A DNA stretch of 42,090 nucleotides from a bacterium HR26 (GTDB lineage: Bacteria; Chloroflexota; Chloroflexia; Thermomicrobiales; Thermomicrobiaceae): NCBI GenBank assembly GCA_002898875.1, contig BEIC01000002.1, forward strand, positions 1-42,090, in the 5' to 3' direction. Positions 26,855-36,935 of the stretch are shown piece after piece. The notes under the pieces are model-generated. The model was not told where the DNA came from. It did not search any database and worked only from the letters and a program-made list of their open reading frames with translations. A program made the position numbers and the translations under genes. Numbering within the stretch: position 1 is the stretch's first letter; each line of letters starts with the position of its first letter.

Positions 26855-27943
26855 ATGAGCGACGACATGATCCGCGTGCTCACCCACCGCATCCTAACCG
26901 GAGGCCAGCTCGAGTCCGACGAGATCGCTCGTCTTCCCGGCTGGCTAGGCGAGCGGAGACGACGATTGATCGAACAGCTCCTGTCATCCCCGGCCGGACG
27001 CCGCTGGGTGCGCTGCCGGCTCCTGCCTGGGCTGCCCGATCCGGAGCGCGCAGCGCTCGCCGAGCGGCTGCTCGGCTGGCCCGAGGACTTCGACCCAACC
27101 CACCGCGATCCCTCCACCCGCCAGGTGGTACAGGCGCTTTCGTGCGAAGCGCTCGACCGCGCGCTGGTCTGGCTGGCCGGCACAAACGCTGCCGCTGCCC
27201 TCTGGGAGCGACTGGCGAACGACGGTCGCACTGCTCTCCGGGAGGTGGCGCTCCGGGTGCTACGCGAGGGGACATCCCTGGCCCGCGAGACGATGCTCTA
27301 CGTGCTCGTCATCGATCCCGAGCACCCCGCCCTGCTCTCGGCCGAGGAAGTCCGTGACGTCCTGGCCGCCGCACTCGCCGACCCCGACCCGGAGGTGCGC
27401 GGCCTGGCGGCCGAGCTGGCCGCTGAGGCTCACCCCGATCTAATCCTGGCTGATCTAGATTCCTACCTGGGCGACGAGAGCGAACGGGTCCGCGCCGCCG
27501 CCTGGGCGGCGGCCTTCTCGGTCGACCCCGAGTCCGCAGCCGAGCGGGCGGCCGGGCTGGTCGGCGACGAGCAGGCCGCGCTGCCAGTTCGCCGGAGCGC
27601 GCTCCTGGCGCTCGGCCAGGCGCTACCGACCGAGCGGATGGCGCCACTCCTGGCGCTGCTCGTCGCGCATCCCGAGCCGGCGCTGGCGGAGGACGCGGCC
27701 GACCTGCTCTGGCGCATGCACCGGCACCCGCTGCCGGCCCAGGCCGCAGCTCAGAGCCCGCACCCAGAAGTGCGCGAGATCGGCGAGCGGCTGCTGCACC
27801 CCGAGCGCGGCTCACCGGCCGCCGGTGGCGACCGGCCTGGCGCCCCAGGTTCTGGCGTGGGCTTCTACCGGCGCTTGCTGGAGCTGGGACGCGAGCGGCC
27901 GAATCGTGACCACCAGGAGCAGGACCGCGAAGCGCCGCAGTGA
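26855..27943 (+). CDS. HEAT-repeat-like protein
   Basis: Repeating helical units such as DVLAAALADPDPEVRGLAAELAAEAHPD, SYLGDESERVRAAAWAAAFSVDPE, VRRSALLALGQALPTERMAPLLALL. Confidence 0.75.
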   Translation: MSDDMIRVLTHRILTGGQLESDEIARLPGWLGERRRRLIEQLLSSPAGRRWVRCRLLPGLPDPERAALAERLLGWPEDFDPTHRDPSTRQVVQALSCEALDRALVWLAGTNAAAALWERLANDGRTALREVALRVLREGTSLARETMLYVLVIDPEHPALLSAEEVRDVLAAALADPDPEVRGLAAELAAEAHPDLILADLDSYLGDESERVRAAAWAAAFSVDPESAAERAAGLVGDEQAALPVRRSALLALGQALPTERMAPLLALLVAHPEPALAEDAADLLWRMHRHPLPAQAAAQSPHPEVREIGERLLHPERGSPAAGGDRPGAPGSGVGFYRRLLELGRERPNRDHQEQDREAPQ

Positions 27944-27975
27944 TGCCAGGTCAGGTGGGACCTGTCCTCGCCAGC

Positions 27976-28620
27976 TCAGTTCCCGGCGCCGTAGACGCTG
28001 CGACGGAGCGCCTCGACCGCTTCCGGCCCCATCCCGCGCAGCGTGAGGCCCGCGGCGCGTGCCATGACCACCATCCGGCAGAGAAACTCGAGCGTCTCCA
28101 TTCGGCGGAAGGCCGTCAGCGATGAGTCACCGACCGTCACCGCCCCGTGGTTGGTCATGATCACGACGTACCGATCGTCGCCGAGCGCCTCGGCCACGGC
28201 CCGCCCGAGTTCGTCGGTACCTGGCTGGATATACGGGACCCGGGCGATCTGGCCGAGGTAGAGCGCGGTCTCCGGCACCAGATCGGTAGGCAGTTCTAGA
28301 TCGGTACAGGACACCATGGTGGTGTAGAGCGGCGAGAGGTGGATGATGCAGCGCACGTCCGGTCGGCGCTGGTAGATGTGGCGGTGGAGCTGAATCTCGC
28401 TCGAGGCCTCCGGCGGCTCACCCGGCCCGCCGCGGAGCGGGCAGAGCACGAGATTCTGCGCGTCGAGCTGATCGAGCGTCGTCCCGCGCTCGGTGATCAG
28501 GAAGTGCGCTTCGCTCCGCCGCACGCTGAGGTTGCCACCAGTGCCCCACAGGAAGCCACGCCGCCCGGCCAGTCGACCGAGCGCGATCAGGTCTTCACGC
28601 GGTGCCAGGTCAACAGGCAT
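27976..28620 (-). CDS. Class II aldolase/adducin family protein
   Basis: GTGGNLSVRRSEAHFLITERGTTLDQL; DVRCIIHLSPLYTTMVSC; YVVIMTNHGAVTVGDSSLTAFRRMETLEFLCRM. Confidence 0.9.
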   Translation of the reverse strand: MPVDLAPREDLIALGRLAGRRGFLWGTGGNLSVRRSEAHFLITERGTTLDQLDAQNLVLCPLRGGPGEPPEASSEIQLHRHIYQRRPDVRCIIHLSPLYTTMVSCTDLELPTDLVPETALYLGQIARVPYIQPGTDELGRAVAEALGDDRYVVIMTNHGAVTVGDSSLTAFRRMETLEFLCRMVVMARAAGLTLRGMGPEAVEALRRSVYGAGN

Positions 28621-28645
28621 AGCTCTGATTCACCTCACAGCTCGC

Positions 28646-28683
28646 ACGTCTAGACGTCGCCTCCTCGCCGCCAGGCGCCTGGC
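28646..28683. promoter_or_regulatory. Two adjacent perfect palindromes in the sucD / class II aldolase intergenic gap
   Basis: ACGTCTAGACGT (28646-28657) and GCCAGGCGCCTGGC (28670-28683). Confidence 0.5.
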
Positions 28684-28693
28684 TGCCTGCGAT

Positions 28694-29563
28694 TCACCCG
28701 AGAGCCTTGCGAATCAACTCGGCGACCTGAGCCGGCCGCTCGGCGACCAGCACGCCGGCCGCCTCCAGCGCCGCAATCTTCTCGGCCGCCGTGCCCTGTC
28801 CGCCGGAGATGATCGCGCCAGCATGGCCCATGCGCTTCCCCGGCGGAGCCGTGCGCCCGGCGATGAACCCGACGACTGGCTTGGTCACGTGCTCCCGGAT
28901 GTAGCCGGCCGCCGCTTCCTCGTCCGTCCCACCGATCTCGCCAATCAGCACGATCGCTTCGGTCTCCGGGTCATCCTGAAACATCGCTAGCACATCGATG
29001 AACGAGGTGCCGATGATCGGGTCACCGCCGATGCCGACGGCGGTCGACTGACCGATGCCGGCCTGCGTCAGCGCCCAGACGACCTCGTAGGTTAGCGTGC
29101 CGCTGCGCGAGACGACCCCCACCGGCCCCGGCCGGTGGATGTAACCCGGCATGATGCCGACTTTGGCCTGGCCCGGCGTGATGAGCCCCGGACAGTTGGG
29201 GCCGATCAACCGGCAGCCGCGTGCCTGGACGTACTGGTAGACCTTGACCATCTCCAGCGTCGGGATGCCCTCGGTGATGCAGACGATAAGCGGGAGGCCA
29301 GCGTCGACAGCTTCGTAGATCGCGTCCGGCGCGAACGGCGCGGGTACGTAGATGATCGAGGCGTTGGGCGCGGTCGCGGCCACCGCGTCGGCCACCGTGT
29401 TGAAGACCGGCACGCCGTGGACCTCTCGGCCGGCCGCGCCCGGAGTCACCCCGGCAACCACGTGGGTCCCGTACTCCAGCATCTGCGCGGTGTGGAACGA
29501 GCCTTCGCGGCCGGTGATCCCCTGGACCAGTAGTCGCGTCTCCCGGTTCACCAGCACGCTCAT
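28694..29563 (-). CDS. sucD: Succinate-CoA ligase, alpha subunit
   Basis: [103 protein letters not shown]. Confidence 0.96.
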   Translation of the reverse strand: MSVLVNRETRLLVQGITGREGSFHTAQMLEYGTHVVAGVTPGAAGREVHGVPVFNTVADAVAATAPNASIIYVPAPFAPDAIYEAVDAGLPLIVCITEGIPTLEMVKVYQYVQARGCRLIGPNCPGLITPGQAKVGIMPGYIHRPGPVGVVSRSGTLTYEVVWALTQAGIGQSTAVGIGGDPIIGTSFIDVLAMFQDDPETEAIVLIGEIGGTDEEAAAGYIREHVTKPVVGFIAGRTAPPGKRMGHAGAIISGGQGTAAEKIAALEAAGVLVAERPAQVAELIRKALG

Positions 29564-30708
29564 GCTCGCCCCTCCCGACCCTGCGCGGCAGCGACCGCCC
29601 GCTGGGCCGCTTCCTCCATCGTGTCGACGACGGTCAGCCCGGCCTCGGCCAGCATGCGCCGGCCTTCCTCCTGCCTGGTTCCCACCAGCCGGATGACGAG
29701 CGGTACGCGCACCTCGACCGTCCTCAGTGCTTCCAGCAGCCCCTCAGCCACCACGTCGCCCCGGGTGATCCCGCCGAAGATGTTGATCAGTACAGCCCTG
29801 ACGTTGGGATCGGAGAGGACGAGCCGCAGAGCGGTAGCTACCTGCTGGCTGCTGGCTCCACCACCGACATCGAGAAAATTGGCAGGCGCGCCGCCGTAGA
29901 GCTTGACCGCATCCATCGTCGCCATCGAGAGGCCGGCGCCGTTCACCACGCAGCCGATCGTCCCGTCCAGCTTTACGAAGCTGATCCCAGCCGCGCGCGC
30001 CTCTTGCTCCAGCGGATCCTCGGCCAGGGGATCGCGCAGCGCCTCGTGCTCCGGATGGCGGAAGAGCGCGTTGTCGTCGAGCACGATCTTCGAGTCGAGC
30101 GCCAGCCACGAACGGTCGGTCGTCAGGGCCAGGGGGTTGATCTCGGCCAGCGAGGCGTCAACCGCCACGTATGCCGCGTAAAGCTGGCGGGCCAGCGCCG
30201 CGAACGGCCGGACCAGGTCCGGCTCCAACCCCAGCGCGAACCCCAGGCGCCGGGCCTGGTAGTCGTGCAGGCCGAGCAGCGGATCGGCATATTCCCGGAC
30301 GATCTTCTCCGGCGTCTCGCGTGCGACCTCCTCGATGTCGATGCCGCCGGCAGCGCTGGCCATGACGACCACCCGGCGGCTGGCCCGGTCGAGCACGACC
30401 CCGAGGTAGTACTCGTGCGCCATCTCCACGGCCGGCGCGACCAGGACTTTGTGGACAGTGGCACCACGGATGTCCATCCCAAGGATCTGCCTCGCAGCGG
30501 CCTCGGCCTCGTCGGGATCGGCGGCCAACCGGATCCCCCCGGCCTTGCCTCGCCCCCCAACATGGACCTGGGCCTTGACCACCACGGGCCTGCCGATCTC
30601 CTGGGCGGCCGCCCGGGCTTCCTCGGAAGTTGCGCACACCTTCCCGTGATTCACCGGGATACCGAAGCGGCTGAAGATCTCGGCCGCCTGATACTCGTGG
30701 ATGTTCAT
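29560..30708 (-). CDS. sucC: Succinate-CoA ligase, beta subunit
   Basis: [97 protein letters not shown] at 30708; overlaps sucD start by 4 nt. Confidence 0.96.
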   Translation of the reverse strand: MNIHEYQAAEIFSRFGIPVNHGKVCATSEEARAAAQEIGRPVVVKAQVHVGGRGKAGGIRLAADPDEAEAAARQILGMDIRGATVHKVLVAPAVEMAHEYYLGVVLDRASRRVVVMASAAGGIDIEEVARETPEKIVREYADPLLGLHDYQARRLGFALGLEPDLVRPFAALARQLYAAYVAVDASLAEINPLALTTDRSWLALDSKIVLDDNALFRHPEHEALRDPLAEDPLEQEARAAGISFVKLDGTIGCVVNGAGLSMATMDAVKLYGGAPANFLDVGGGASSQQVATALRLVLSDPNVRAVLINIFGGITRGDVVAEGLLEALRTVEVRVPLVIRLVGTRQEEGRRMLAEAGLTVVDTMEEAAQRAVAAAQGREGRA

Positions 30709-30883
30709 CCGGCGCCCCAATCCTCGATCAACGCACCGAACGCCGTGCCCGATCATAGCACAGCGGTCGATGTCACTTTCTGATCATGCCTGCTTTCAGG
30801 CCGAGCCAACTGGCGAACGGCTGTTCTACCGCCGCCCCCGCCCAGGTTCATCCGAGTGTTTCTTGGGGCCGGCACGAGCAGAG

Positions 30884-32557
30884 CTATCCGGTCTCCTTCG
30901 GCCAGAGGGGAACCTTCATCTGGTGCGCCCGCGCGTGCTGCACGGCTCGCTCATAGCCGGCGTCGACGTGCCGCAGCACCCCGATGCCCGGGTCGTTGGT
31001 CAGCACCCGCTCCAGCCGCGCCGCTGCCTCCGGTGTCCCATCGGCGACGATGACCATACCGGCGTGGATCGACAAGCCGATGCCGACCCCACCGCCGTGA
31101 TGGACCGCGACCCAGGTCGCGCCAGAGGCCGTGTTCAGAAGCGCGTTCAGGATCGGCCAATCAGCGATGGCATCGGACCCATCGCGCATGCCTTCCGTCT
31201 CCCGGTAGGGCGAGGCCACCGACCCGGCGTCCAGATGGTCGCGGCCGATTACGATCGGCGCCTTGACTTTGCCGGCGCGGACCAGGTCGTTGAAGCAGAG
31301 CCCGGCCAGGTGCCGCTCGCCGTGCCCCAGCCAGCAGATCCTGGCCGGCAGCCCCTGGAACTTGACGCGCTCCTCCGCCATCAGCAGCCAGCGGCGCAGC
31401 GACTCGTTCTCTGGGAACAGCTCCATCAGCGCCCGGTCGGTGACGAGAATGTCCTCCGGGTCACCCGAGAGCGCCACCCAGCGGAAGGGGCCCTTCCCCT
31501 CACAGAACAGCGGGCGGATGTAGGCCTGCACGAACCCCGGGTAGTCGAAGGCGTTCTCGACACCTGCCAGGTAGGCCTGCCCCCGCAGGTTGTTGCCGTA
31601 GTCGAACACCACCGCACCCGCCTCCTGGAAGGCGAGCATCGCGCGCACGTGCTGGGCCATCGCCCACCGGGCGCGCTTGACATACGTCTCCGGATCCTGC
31701 CGGCGCAATAGCCGGGCATCCTCGAGCGTCATCTCAGGCACCACGTAACCGTCGAGGGGGTCATGCGCCGCGGTCTGGTCGGTCACCACGTCGGGCCGGA
31801 AGCCGCGCTTGACCAGCTCCGGCAGGACCTCGGCAGCGTTGCCCAGGAGCCCGATCGAGCGCGCCTCGTTACGGCGCGCGTACTCCTGGGCGCGCGCCAG
31901 CGCGTCGTCGAGTGAGGCAGTTGCCTCGTCGAGATACCGCGTCTCCAGCCGGCGCTGGATGCGCTCCGGGTCGACCTCGACCACGAGGCAGACGCCGCCG
32001 TTCATGGTGACGGCCAGCGGTTGGGCACCGCCCATCCCGCCCAGGCCGGCGGTCAGGACGATCTTCCCGCGCAGGGAGCCGCCGAAATGCTGGCGAGCCA
32101 CTTCGGCGAACGTCTCGTACGTCCCCTGGAGGATGCCTTGCGTGCCGATGTAGATCCAGGCACCGGCGGTCATCTGCCCGTACATCGTGAGGCCGAGCGC
32201 CTCCAGCCGCCAGAATTCCTCCCAGGTCGCCCACTTCGGCACGAGCAGCGAGTTGGCGATCAGCACGCGCGGCGCATCGGGAAACGTGCGCAGCACGCCG
32301 ACCGGCTTGCCCGATTGGATGAGCAGCGTCTCGTCGTTCTCGAGTTCCCGTAGGCAGCGGACAATCGCGTCGAACGCCTCCCAGTTGCGCGCCGCCTTGC
32401 CCGTTCCGCCGTAGACAATCAGCTCCTCCGGCCGCTCGGCCACCTCGGGGTCGAGGTTGTTCATCAGCATTCGCAGGGCAGCCTCCTGTCCCCAGCCTTT
32501 GCAGGAGAGCGTTGAGCCGCGGGGGGCGCGGACGACTCTGGGTTGTGGGGTGCTCAT
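30884..32557 (-). CDS. hutU: Urocanate hydratase
   Basis: [117 protein letters not shown]. Confidence 0.97.
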   Translation of the reverse strand: MSTPQPRVVRAPRGSTLSCKGWGQEAALRMLMNNLDPEVAERPEELIVYGGTGKAARNWEAFDAIVRCLRELENDETLLIQSGKPVGVLRTFPDAPRVLIANSLLVPKWATWEEFWRLEALGLTMYGQMTAGAWIYIGTQGILQGTYETFAEVARQHFGGSLRGKIVLTAGLGGMGGAQPLAVTMNGGVCLVVEVDPERIQRRLETRYLDEATASLDDALARAQEYARRNEARSIGLLGNAAEVLPELVKRGFRPDVVTDQTAAHDPLDGYVVPEMTLEDARLLRRQDPETYVKRARWAMAQHVRAMLAFQEAGAVVFDYGNNLRGQAYLAGVENAFDYPGFVQAYIRPLFCEGKGPFRWVALSGDPEDILVTDRALMELFPENESLRRWLLMAEERVKFQGLPARICWLGHGERHLAGLCFNDLVRAGKVKAPIVIGRDHLDAGSVASPYRETEGMRDGSDAIADWPILNALLNTASGATWVAVHHGGGVGIGLSIHAGMVIVADGTPEAAARLERVLTNDPGIGVLRHVDAGYERAVQHARAHQMKVPLWPKETG

Positions 32558-32611
32558 CGCTGCCACTCCTTCCTCAAGTACGGAACTCCGGCCCGAGCCT
32601 TGATCCAAGGC

Positions 32612-34183
32612 TCAACTCGGATGCACAGGCATCTCCACAACCATCCCTCCCTCGCGCAGCAGTGCAAGCAGGGCCGCGATGTCGTCGGCGACGACGTGGT
32701 CGTCCCGCTCGCGGAAGGGCACGCGCTGGCGGATTCGGTCGTAGAGCGCTCGCAGCGGGCTGCCGGGGGGCGGCACGCGCCCAGCGAGGTCGCAGGCCTG
32801 CACGGCGCAGAGTGCTTCAACGGCGACGATGGTCTCGACGTTGCCCACGACCTGGCGGAAGGTGCGCGCCGCCGTCGCCCCCATGCTGTTGTAGTCCTCC
32901 ACGTTCGCCGAGGTCGGGATCGAATCCACGCTGCTCGGGTGAGCCAGTACTCGGTTCTCGGCCACCAGCGACGCTGCTAGGTAATGCGCGATCATCGCCC
33001 CGCTATTGAGGCCCGGCTCGGCGACCAGGAAGGGCGGCAGCCCGTAGTCTTCTCCGTCGACGAGCAGCGCAACCCGCCGCTCGATCATGGCCCCGAGCGA
33101 GGCGATCGCGATCTTCGCTGCGTCGCAGCCGAGCGCCAGTGGGTGACCGTGAAAGTTGCCGCCGGAGATGACTTCGGCCTCTTCATTCCCGTTCTCGACG
33201 AAGATCAGGGGGTTATCGGTCGCGGCATTCAGCTCGATCTCAAGCGTGGCCCGTAGCGGTTTCAGCACGTCAGCGACAGCACCGTAGACCTGTGGGATGC
33301 AGCGGATCGAGTAGGGATCCTGCACTCGCCCGCCCGTGCGTTCCGGCTCCGGCACCGGGTCGAGGAGCGCGCGGATGCGCGCGGCCACGGCTCGTTGCCC
33401 AGGATGCGGGCGAACCTGGTGTAGCCGCGGGTCAAAGGGCGAGCGCCGAGCACCGAGGGCGCAGGCGGACAGGGCTGCCACGCCGAGCGCTGACTCGAGC
33501 AGACACTCGGCATCGAGCAGCGCCAGCGTCGCCAGCGCCGCCATGATCTGCGTGCCATTGATGAGCGCAACCGCTTCCTTCGGCTCCAGCTCGAGTGGCG
33601 GAATCCCTCGCACCTCCAGGGCCTCGCCCGCAGGGACGATCGTCCCGTCCAGCTCAACCTGTCCCAGGCCGACCAGCGGCAGAGCCAAATGAGCCAGCGG
33701 CGCGAGGTCACCGCTGGCGCCGAGCGAACCCTGGCTAGGGACAACTGGATGGATGCGGGCGTTCAGCAGCGCCAGGAGCGTCTCGATCACGACCGGGCGG
33801 ACGCCGGAGTGGCCGGTGGCCAAGGCGTTGGCGCGGAGTAACAGCGCCGCGCGGACGACCTCCGTCGGCAGCGGCTCGCCGGCGCCGGCGGCGTGGCTGC
33901 GCAGCACGTTGAGCTGGAGGACACGCGTCTGCTCCGGCGGGATCAGCCGGTCAGAGAGCGAGCCCACGCCCGTCGTCACGCCGTACTCCGGCCGGCCCGA
34001 CTGGGCGATGCGCGCGATCGCCGCTCGTGCAGACTCGATCCGCTGGCGAGCGGCTTCGGCCAGGCGCGCTGTGGCGCCTCGCCGTGCCACCTTTTCGACA
34101 TCTTCGAGGCGAAGTGTTGCTCCATCAACAATGACGACTCCTGAAGCGTCGGGCGCGCTGTAACCCCTTGATTTCACAGGCAT
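32612..34183 (-). CDS. hutH: Histidine ammonia-lyase
   Basis: YGVTTGVGSLSDRLI; VPSQGSLGASGDLAPLAHLALPLVG (MIO ASG motif); RVQDPYSIRCIPQVYGAV; SGGNFHGHPLALGCD. ATG at 34183. Confidence 0.96.
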   Translation of the reverse strand: MPVKSRGYSAPDASGVVIVDGATLRLEDVEKVARRGATARLAEAARQRIESARAAIARIAQSGRPEYGVTTGVGSLSDRLIPPEQTRVLQLNVLRSHAAGAGEPLPTEVVRAALLLRANALATGHSGVRPVVIETLLALLNARIHPVVPSQGSLGASGDLAPLAHLALPLVGLGQVELDGTIVPAGEALEVRGIPPLELEPKEAVALINGTQIMAALATLALLDAECLLESALGVAALSACALGARRSPFDPRLHQVRPHPGQRAVAARIRALLDPVPEPERTGGRVQDPYSIRCIPQVYGAVADVLKPLRATLEIELNAATDNPLIFVENGNEEAEVISGGNFHGHPLALGCDAAKIAIASLGAMIERRVALLVDGEDYGLPPFLVAEPGLNSGAMIAHYLAASLVAENRVLAHPSSVDSIPTSANVEDYNSMGATAARTFRQVVGNVETIVAVEALCAVQACDLAGRVPPPGSPLRALYDRIRQRVPFRERDDHVVADDIAALLALLREGGMVVEMPVHPS

Positions 34184-34264
34184 GCTACCCTCGCTCCGTC
34201 TCCGCCGCTCACGCGGCCCCGGTGTCGATAGATCGCGCCGGGATGATTCGCTCATTTCTGGTAC

Positions 34265-34278
34265 TATACCGTGGTATA
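34265..34278. promoter_or_regulatory. Inverted repeat in the hutH / YtxH-like divergent intergenic region
   Basis: TATACC-gt-GGTATA; overlaps TATA-rich -10-like sequences on both strands. Confidence 0.5.
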
Positions 34279-34359
34279 CAGAAACGCAGTGACCTTCTCG
34301 GGTCGCTAGGCGACTTAGGCGATCGCAAGCGCAGGGAGGTGTAAGAAAGGAGCCTCATC

Positions 34360-34719
34360 ATGGGCCGACAAGTCCAGAGCTTCGTCGCTGGGTTCGTCGG
34401 AGGCGCGCTGGTCGGAGCGGCGAGTGCCCTGCTCCTCGCTCCGCGGTCGGGCCAGGAGGTCCGCCAGCAACTGCGCGAGCGGAGCAAGGCGTTGCAAGAG
34501 CAGGCCCAGACCGTAGCCGGGGAAGTCCGCATACGCTCCCAGGACGTCTTGACCCGGGGCAAGGTGCTGATCGAGAGCGCCGCTGAGGTGGCCAGCCAAC
34601 GAGTGCAGGAATTGGGGCATCGCGTGCGGCCAGAGCAGCCACCGGCCGCTGGCGAGCCGCAGCCGGCGATGACGTTCCCACCAACAGAGCAGCCTTCGGC
34701 GAGTGCGCCGGGTAACTAA
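34360..34719 (+). CDS. YtxH domain-containing protein
   Basis: QSFVAGFVGGALVGAASALLLAPRSGQEVRQQLRERSKALQEQAQ, typical YtxH TM plus coiled-coil region; SD gaaagga before ATG. Confidence 0.88.
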   Translation: MGRQVQSFVAGFVGGALVGAASALLLAPRSGQEVRQQLRERSKALQEQAQTVAGEVRIRSQDVLTRGKVLIESAAEVASQRVQELGHRVRPEQPPAAGEPQPAMTFPPTEQPSASAPGN

Positions 34720-34876
34720 GCCCGTAACTGTCCGAGCCTTGTGCTGCCTGTGACGCCAGTGAGGGCGCTGGGGCAGTTGTCTGTATCGCATCGCCGCCGG
34801 AGCCAGTGCCCTGCCTGGATCGAAACACCGTCCGCCGAGGTAGGCTCGCTGTCGAGAGACGGGAGAGCAGGAAGCC

Positions 34877-35062
34877 ATGCTCAGCCGTATCCGCACTGCG
34901 TTCAAGTTCCTCGCCTGGGGATTGCTTCTCGGCCTGCTCTTCGCGCCGAGAAGCGGCGCCGAGACCAGGCGGCGGGTCGTGCAGTGGGTGACACGCCGGC
35001 TGGAGACCGCGTTCGGCCGCGTCCTCCGCGTCACCGAGAGCGGGAGACCGACCCAGCGATAG
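34877..35062 (+). CDS. Short YtxH-like membrane micro-protein (61 aa)
   Basis: MLSRIRTAFKFLAWGLLLGLLFAPRSGAETRRRVVQWVTRRLETAFGRVLRV shares LLxAPRSGxExR with the upstream gene; SD-like aggaag before ATG. Confidence 0.65.
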   Translation: MLSRIRTAFKFLAWGLLLGLLFAPRSGAETRRRVVQWVTRRLETAFGRVLRVTESGRPTQR

Positions 35063-35201
35063 GCGTCACCGATTGGTCCCGCCGCCTTCCTCCCGCCGGT
35101 AGCTATCGAACCATAACCACCTCAGCTACCGGCGGATCTATAACGTGCAGGAGTAGCTGGTCAGAGCCGGTTAGACCGGTGAGCGATGAGAGGCAGGGGG
35201 A

Positions 35202-35957
35202 ATGATTCCCATCGGTGACGACAACAGCGGTCGCCAGTCGTTCCCGTTCGTCAACATCGCGCTGATCCTTACCAATATTGCTGTCTTCGTCTATCAGCTC
35301 TCGCTGCTCGCGACCTCACCGCAGGCGCTCGAGCGCTTCGTCGCAGCTTACGGCGCTATCCCGGCCGAGCTGACGACTGGGATCGACCTGCCACCGCGGA
35401 TCGGCATGCCGGTCTACCTGACGATCTTCACCTCGATGTTCCTGCACGGCGGCTTCCTGCACATCGCCGGCAACATGTGGTACCTGTGGATCTTCGGCGA
35501 CAACGTCGAGGATACGATGGGTCATCTCCGGTACCTGATCTTCTACCTCCTGGGAGGCATCGCCGCCGCCGTAGCCCAGACGCTCACTGCCCCGTCCAGC
35601 GAGGTGCCGATGGTCGGTGCCAGCGGGGCGATCTCGGCGGTGATGGGCGCCTATCTCGTGCTCTTCCCTGGCGGCCAGGTCCGGACGCTCGCCTTCTTTG
35701 GGTGGATCCCGCTGATCTTCTATCTGCCGGCGCTAATCTTGATCGGCCTCTGGTTCGTGCTCCAGTTCTTCGCCGGGATCGCCTCGCTCGGCGTCGAAAC
35801 GGCACCGACCGGTGGGGTCGCCTACTGGGCACACATCGGCGGCTTCATCGCTGGCATGCTGCTGGTCTGGCTCTTCCGCAACCCGGAGCGGGTCGAGCGC
35901 CAGCGGGCTGCACGCCGCGCCCATCGTGCCTTCCAGCGCGTCGCTTCCCGCTGGTGA
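35202..35957 (+). CDS. Rhomboid family intramembrane serine protease
   Basis: MIPIGDDNSGRQSFPFVNIALILTNIAVFVYQ; FLHGGFLHIAGNMWYLWIFGDNVEDTMGH; VGASGAISAVMGAY (catalytic Ser); AHIGGFIAGMLL (catalytic His). Confidence 0.95.
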   Translation: MIPIGDDNSGRQSFPFVNIALILTNIAVFVYQLSLLATSPQALERFVAAYGAIPAELTTGIDLPPRIGMPVYLTIFTSMFLHGGFLHIAGNMWYLWIFGDNVEDTMGHLRYLIFYLLGGIAAAVAQTLTAPSSEVPMVGASGAISAVMGAYLVLFPGGQVRTLAFFGWIPLIFYLPALILIGLWFVLQFFAGIASLGVETAPTGGVAYWAHIGGFIAGMLLVWLFRNPERVERQRAARRAHRAFQRVASRW

Positions 35958-35993
35958 TCCCAGATGCCAGCGTTCCAGGTGCTGCCCGGCCGC

Positions 35994-36605
35994 TCACCAG
36001 GCGCTGAGCTCGCCGCGCTCCCACGCCAGCAGCCGGGCCTTGAGCGCGATACCGCCGCCGTAGCCGGTGAGGCTGCCGCCCGAGCCGATGACCCGGTGGC
36101 AGGGGATCACCAGCGGCAGCGGGTTCGCGCCGTTGGCGGCAACGACCGCCCGCGCGGCTCCCGGCCGCCCGACGGCCCGGGCCATCTCGGCATACGTCCG
36201 CGTCTCACCGAAGGGGATCGCGGCGACCGCCTGCCAGACTCGCCGCTGGAACGGCGTGCCGATCGGCTCGAGCGCGAGCACGAACTTCCGGCGCTGGCCG
36301 GCGAAGTACTCCTCCAATTGCGCCATCGCCTCGCGGAGCGGGCCAGGGTCGTCAACGAAGGTGACGACGCGCGTACCCGAGCGGGTCAGCCGGCGCCGGA
36401 GACCGTCCTCCGCGTCCTCCCGTGACTCATTCGGCAGCACGATCGCGAGCAGCCCGCGCGGCGCACCATAGAGCCAGAGGGTGCCGATCGGCGTCCCGAG
36501 TGCGCTGCGCGCCACGACGACCTCGCCGCCGCCCTGGCCCGGTCGAGCCGCAAACCTGGCAATGCTCTGTCCCTCGATCGCCGGTGATGACGTGGTGCGT
36601 TCCAC
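35994..36605 (-). CDS. ogt: Methylated-DNA-[protein]-cysteine S-methyltransferase
   Basis: GTPFQRRVWQAVAAIPFGETRTYAEMARAVGRPGAARAVVAANGANPLPLVIPCHRVIGSGGSLTGYGGGIALKARLLAWE (PCHRV active site). Confidence 0.94.
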   Translation of the reverse strand: MERTTSSPAIEGQSIARFAARPGQGGGEVVVARSALGTPIGTLWLYGAPRGLLAIVLPNESREDAEDGLRRRLTRSGTRVVTFVDDPGPLREAMAQLEEYFAGQRRKFVLALEPIGTPFQRRVWQAVAAIPFGETRTYAEMARAVGRPGAARAVVAANGANPLPLVIPCHRVIGSGGSLTGYGGGIALKARLLAWERGELSAW

Positions 36606-36935
36606 CCGGTCACTCTCCCTCGCTCATCCACCACCTCGGCACCGCTCTGAGCGCGAGATCGCTCGAGGGTCGTCGGCAGTGGCCGGGCACCGGTCCACAC
36701 CTATTCTGGCCTAAACAGGTCCACGAGCCCGTTCAACTGTCTTCGACTGCCGCGATCAGCGCTGCGGCGCAAGCCGATTCGCCGCCCGGCACGCCCAGCA
36801 GATAGGCTATGCCAGCGTGGTCGTCATGCCGGCGGTGAATCGTGGCTGGCAGGAGGCCGGCAAGCCCGTCGAGCGCGGGTAGGCGCCTGGCGCTCCGTCT
36901 CCAGAACCCGAGCGAGGGCATGGCCCAGGAGACGC

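Noticed and set aside
30701-31711. 336-aa plus-strand ORF
   Set aside because: Antisense to hutU, which has unambiguous family motifs.
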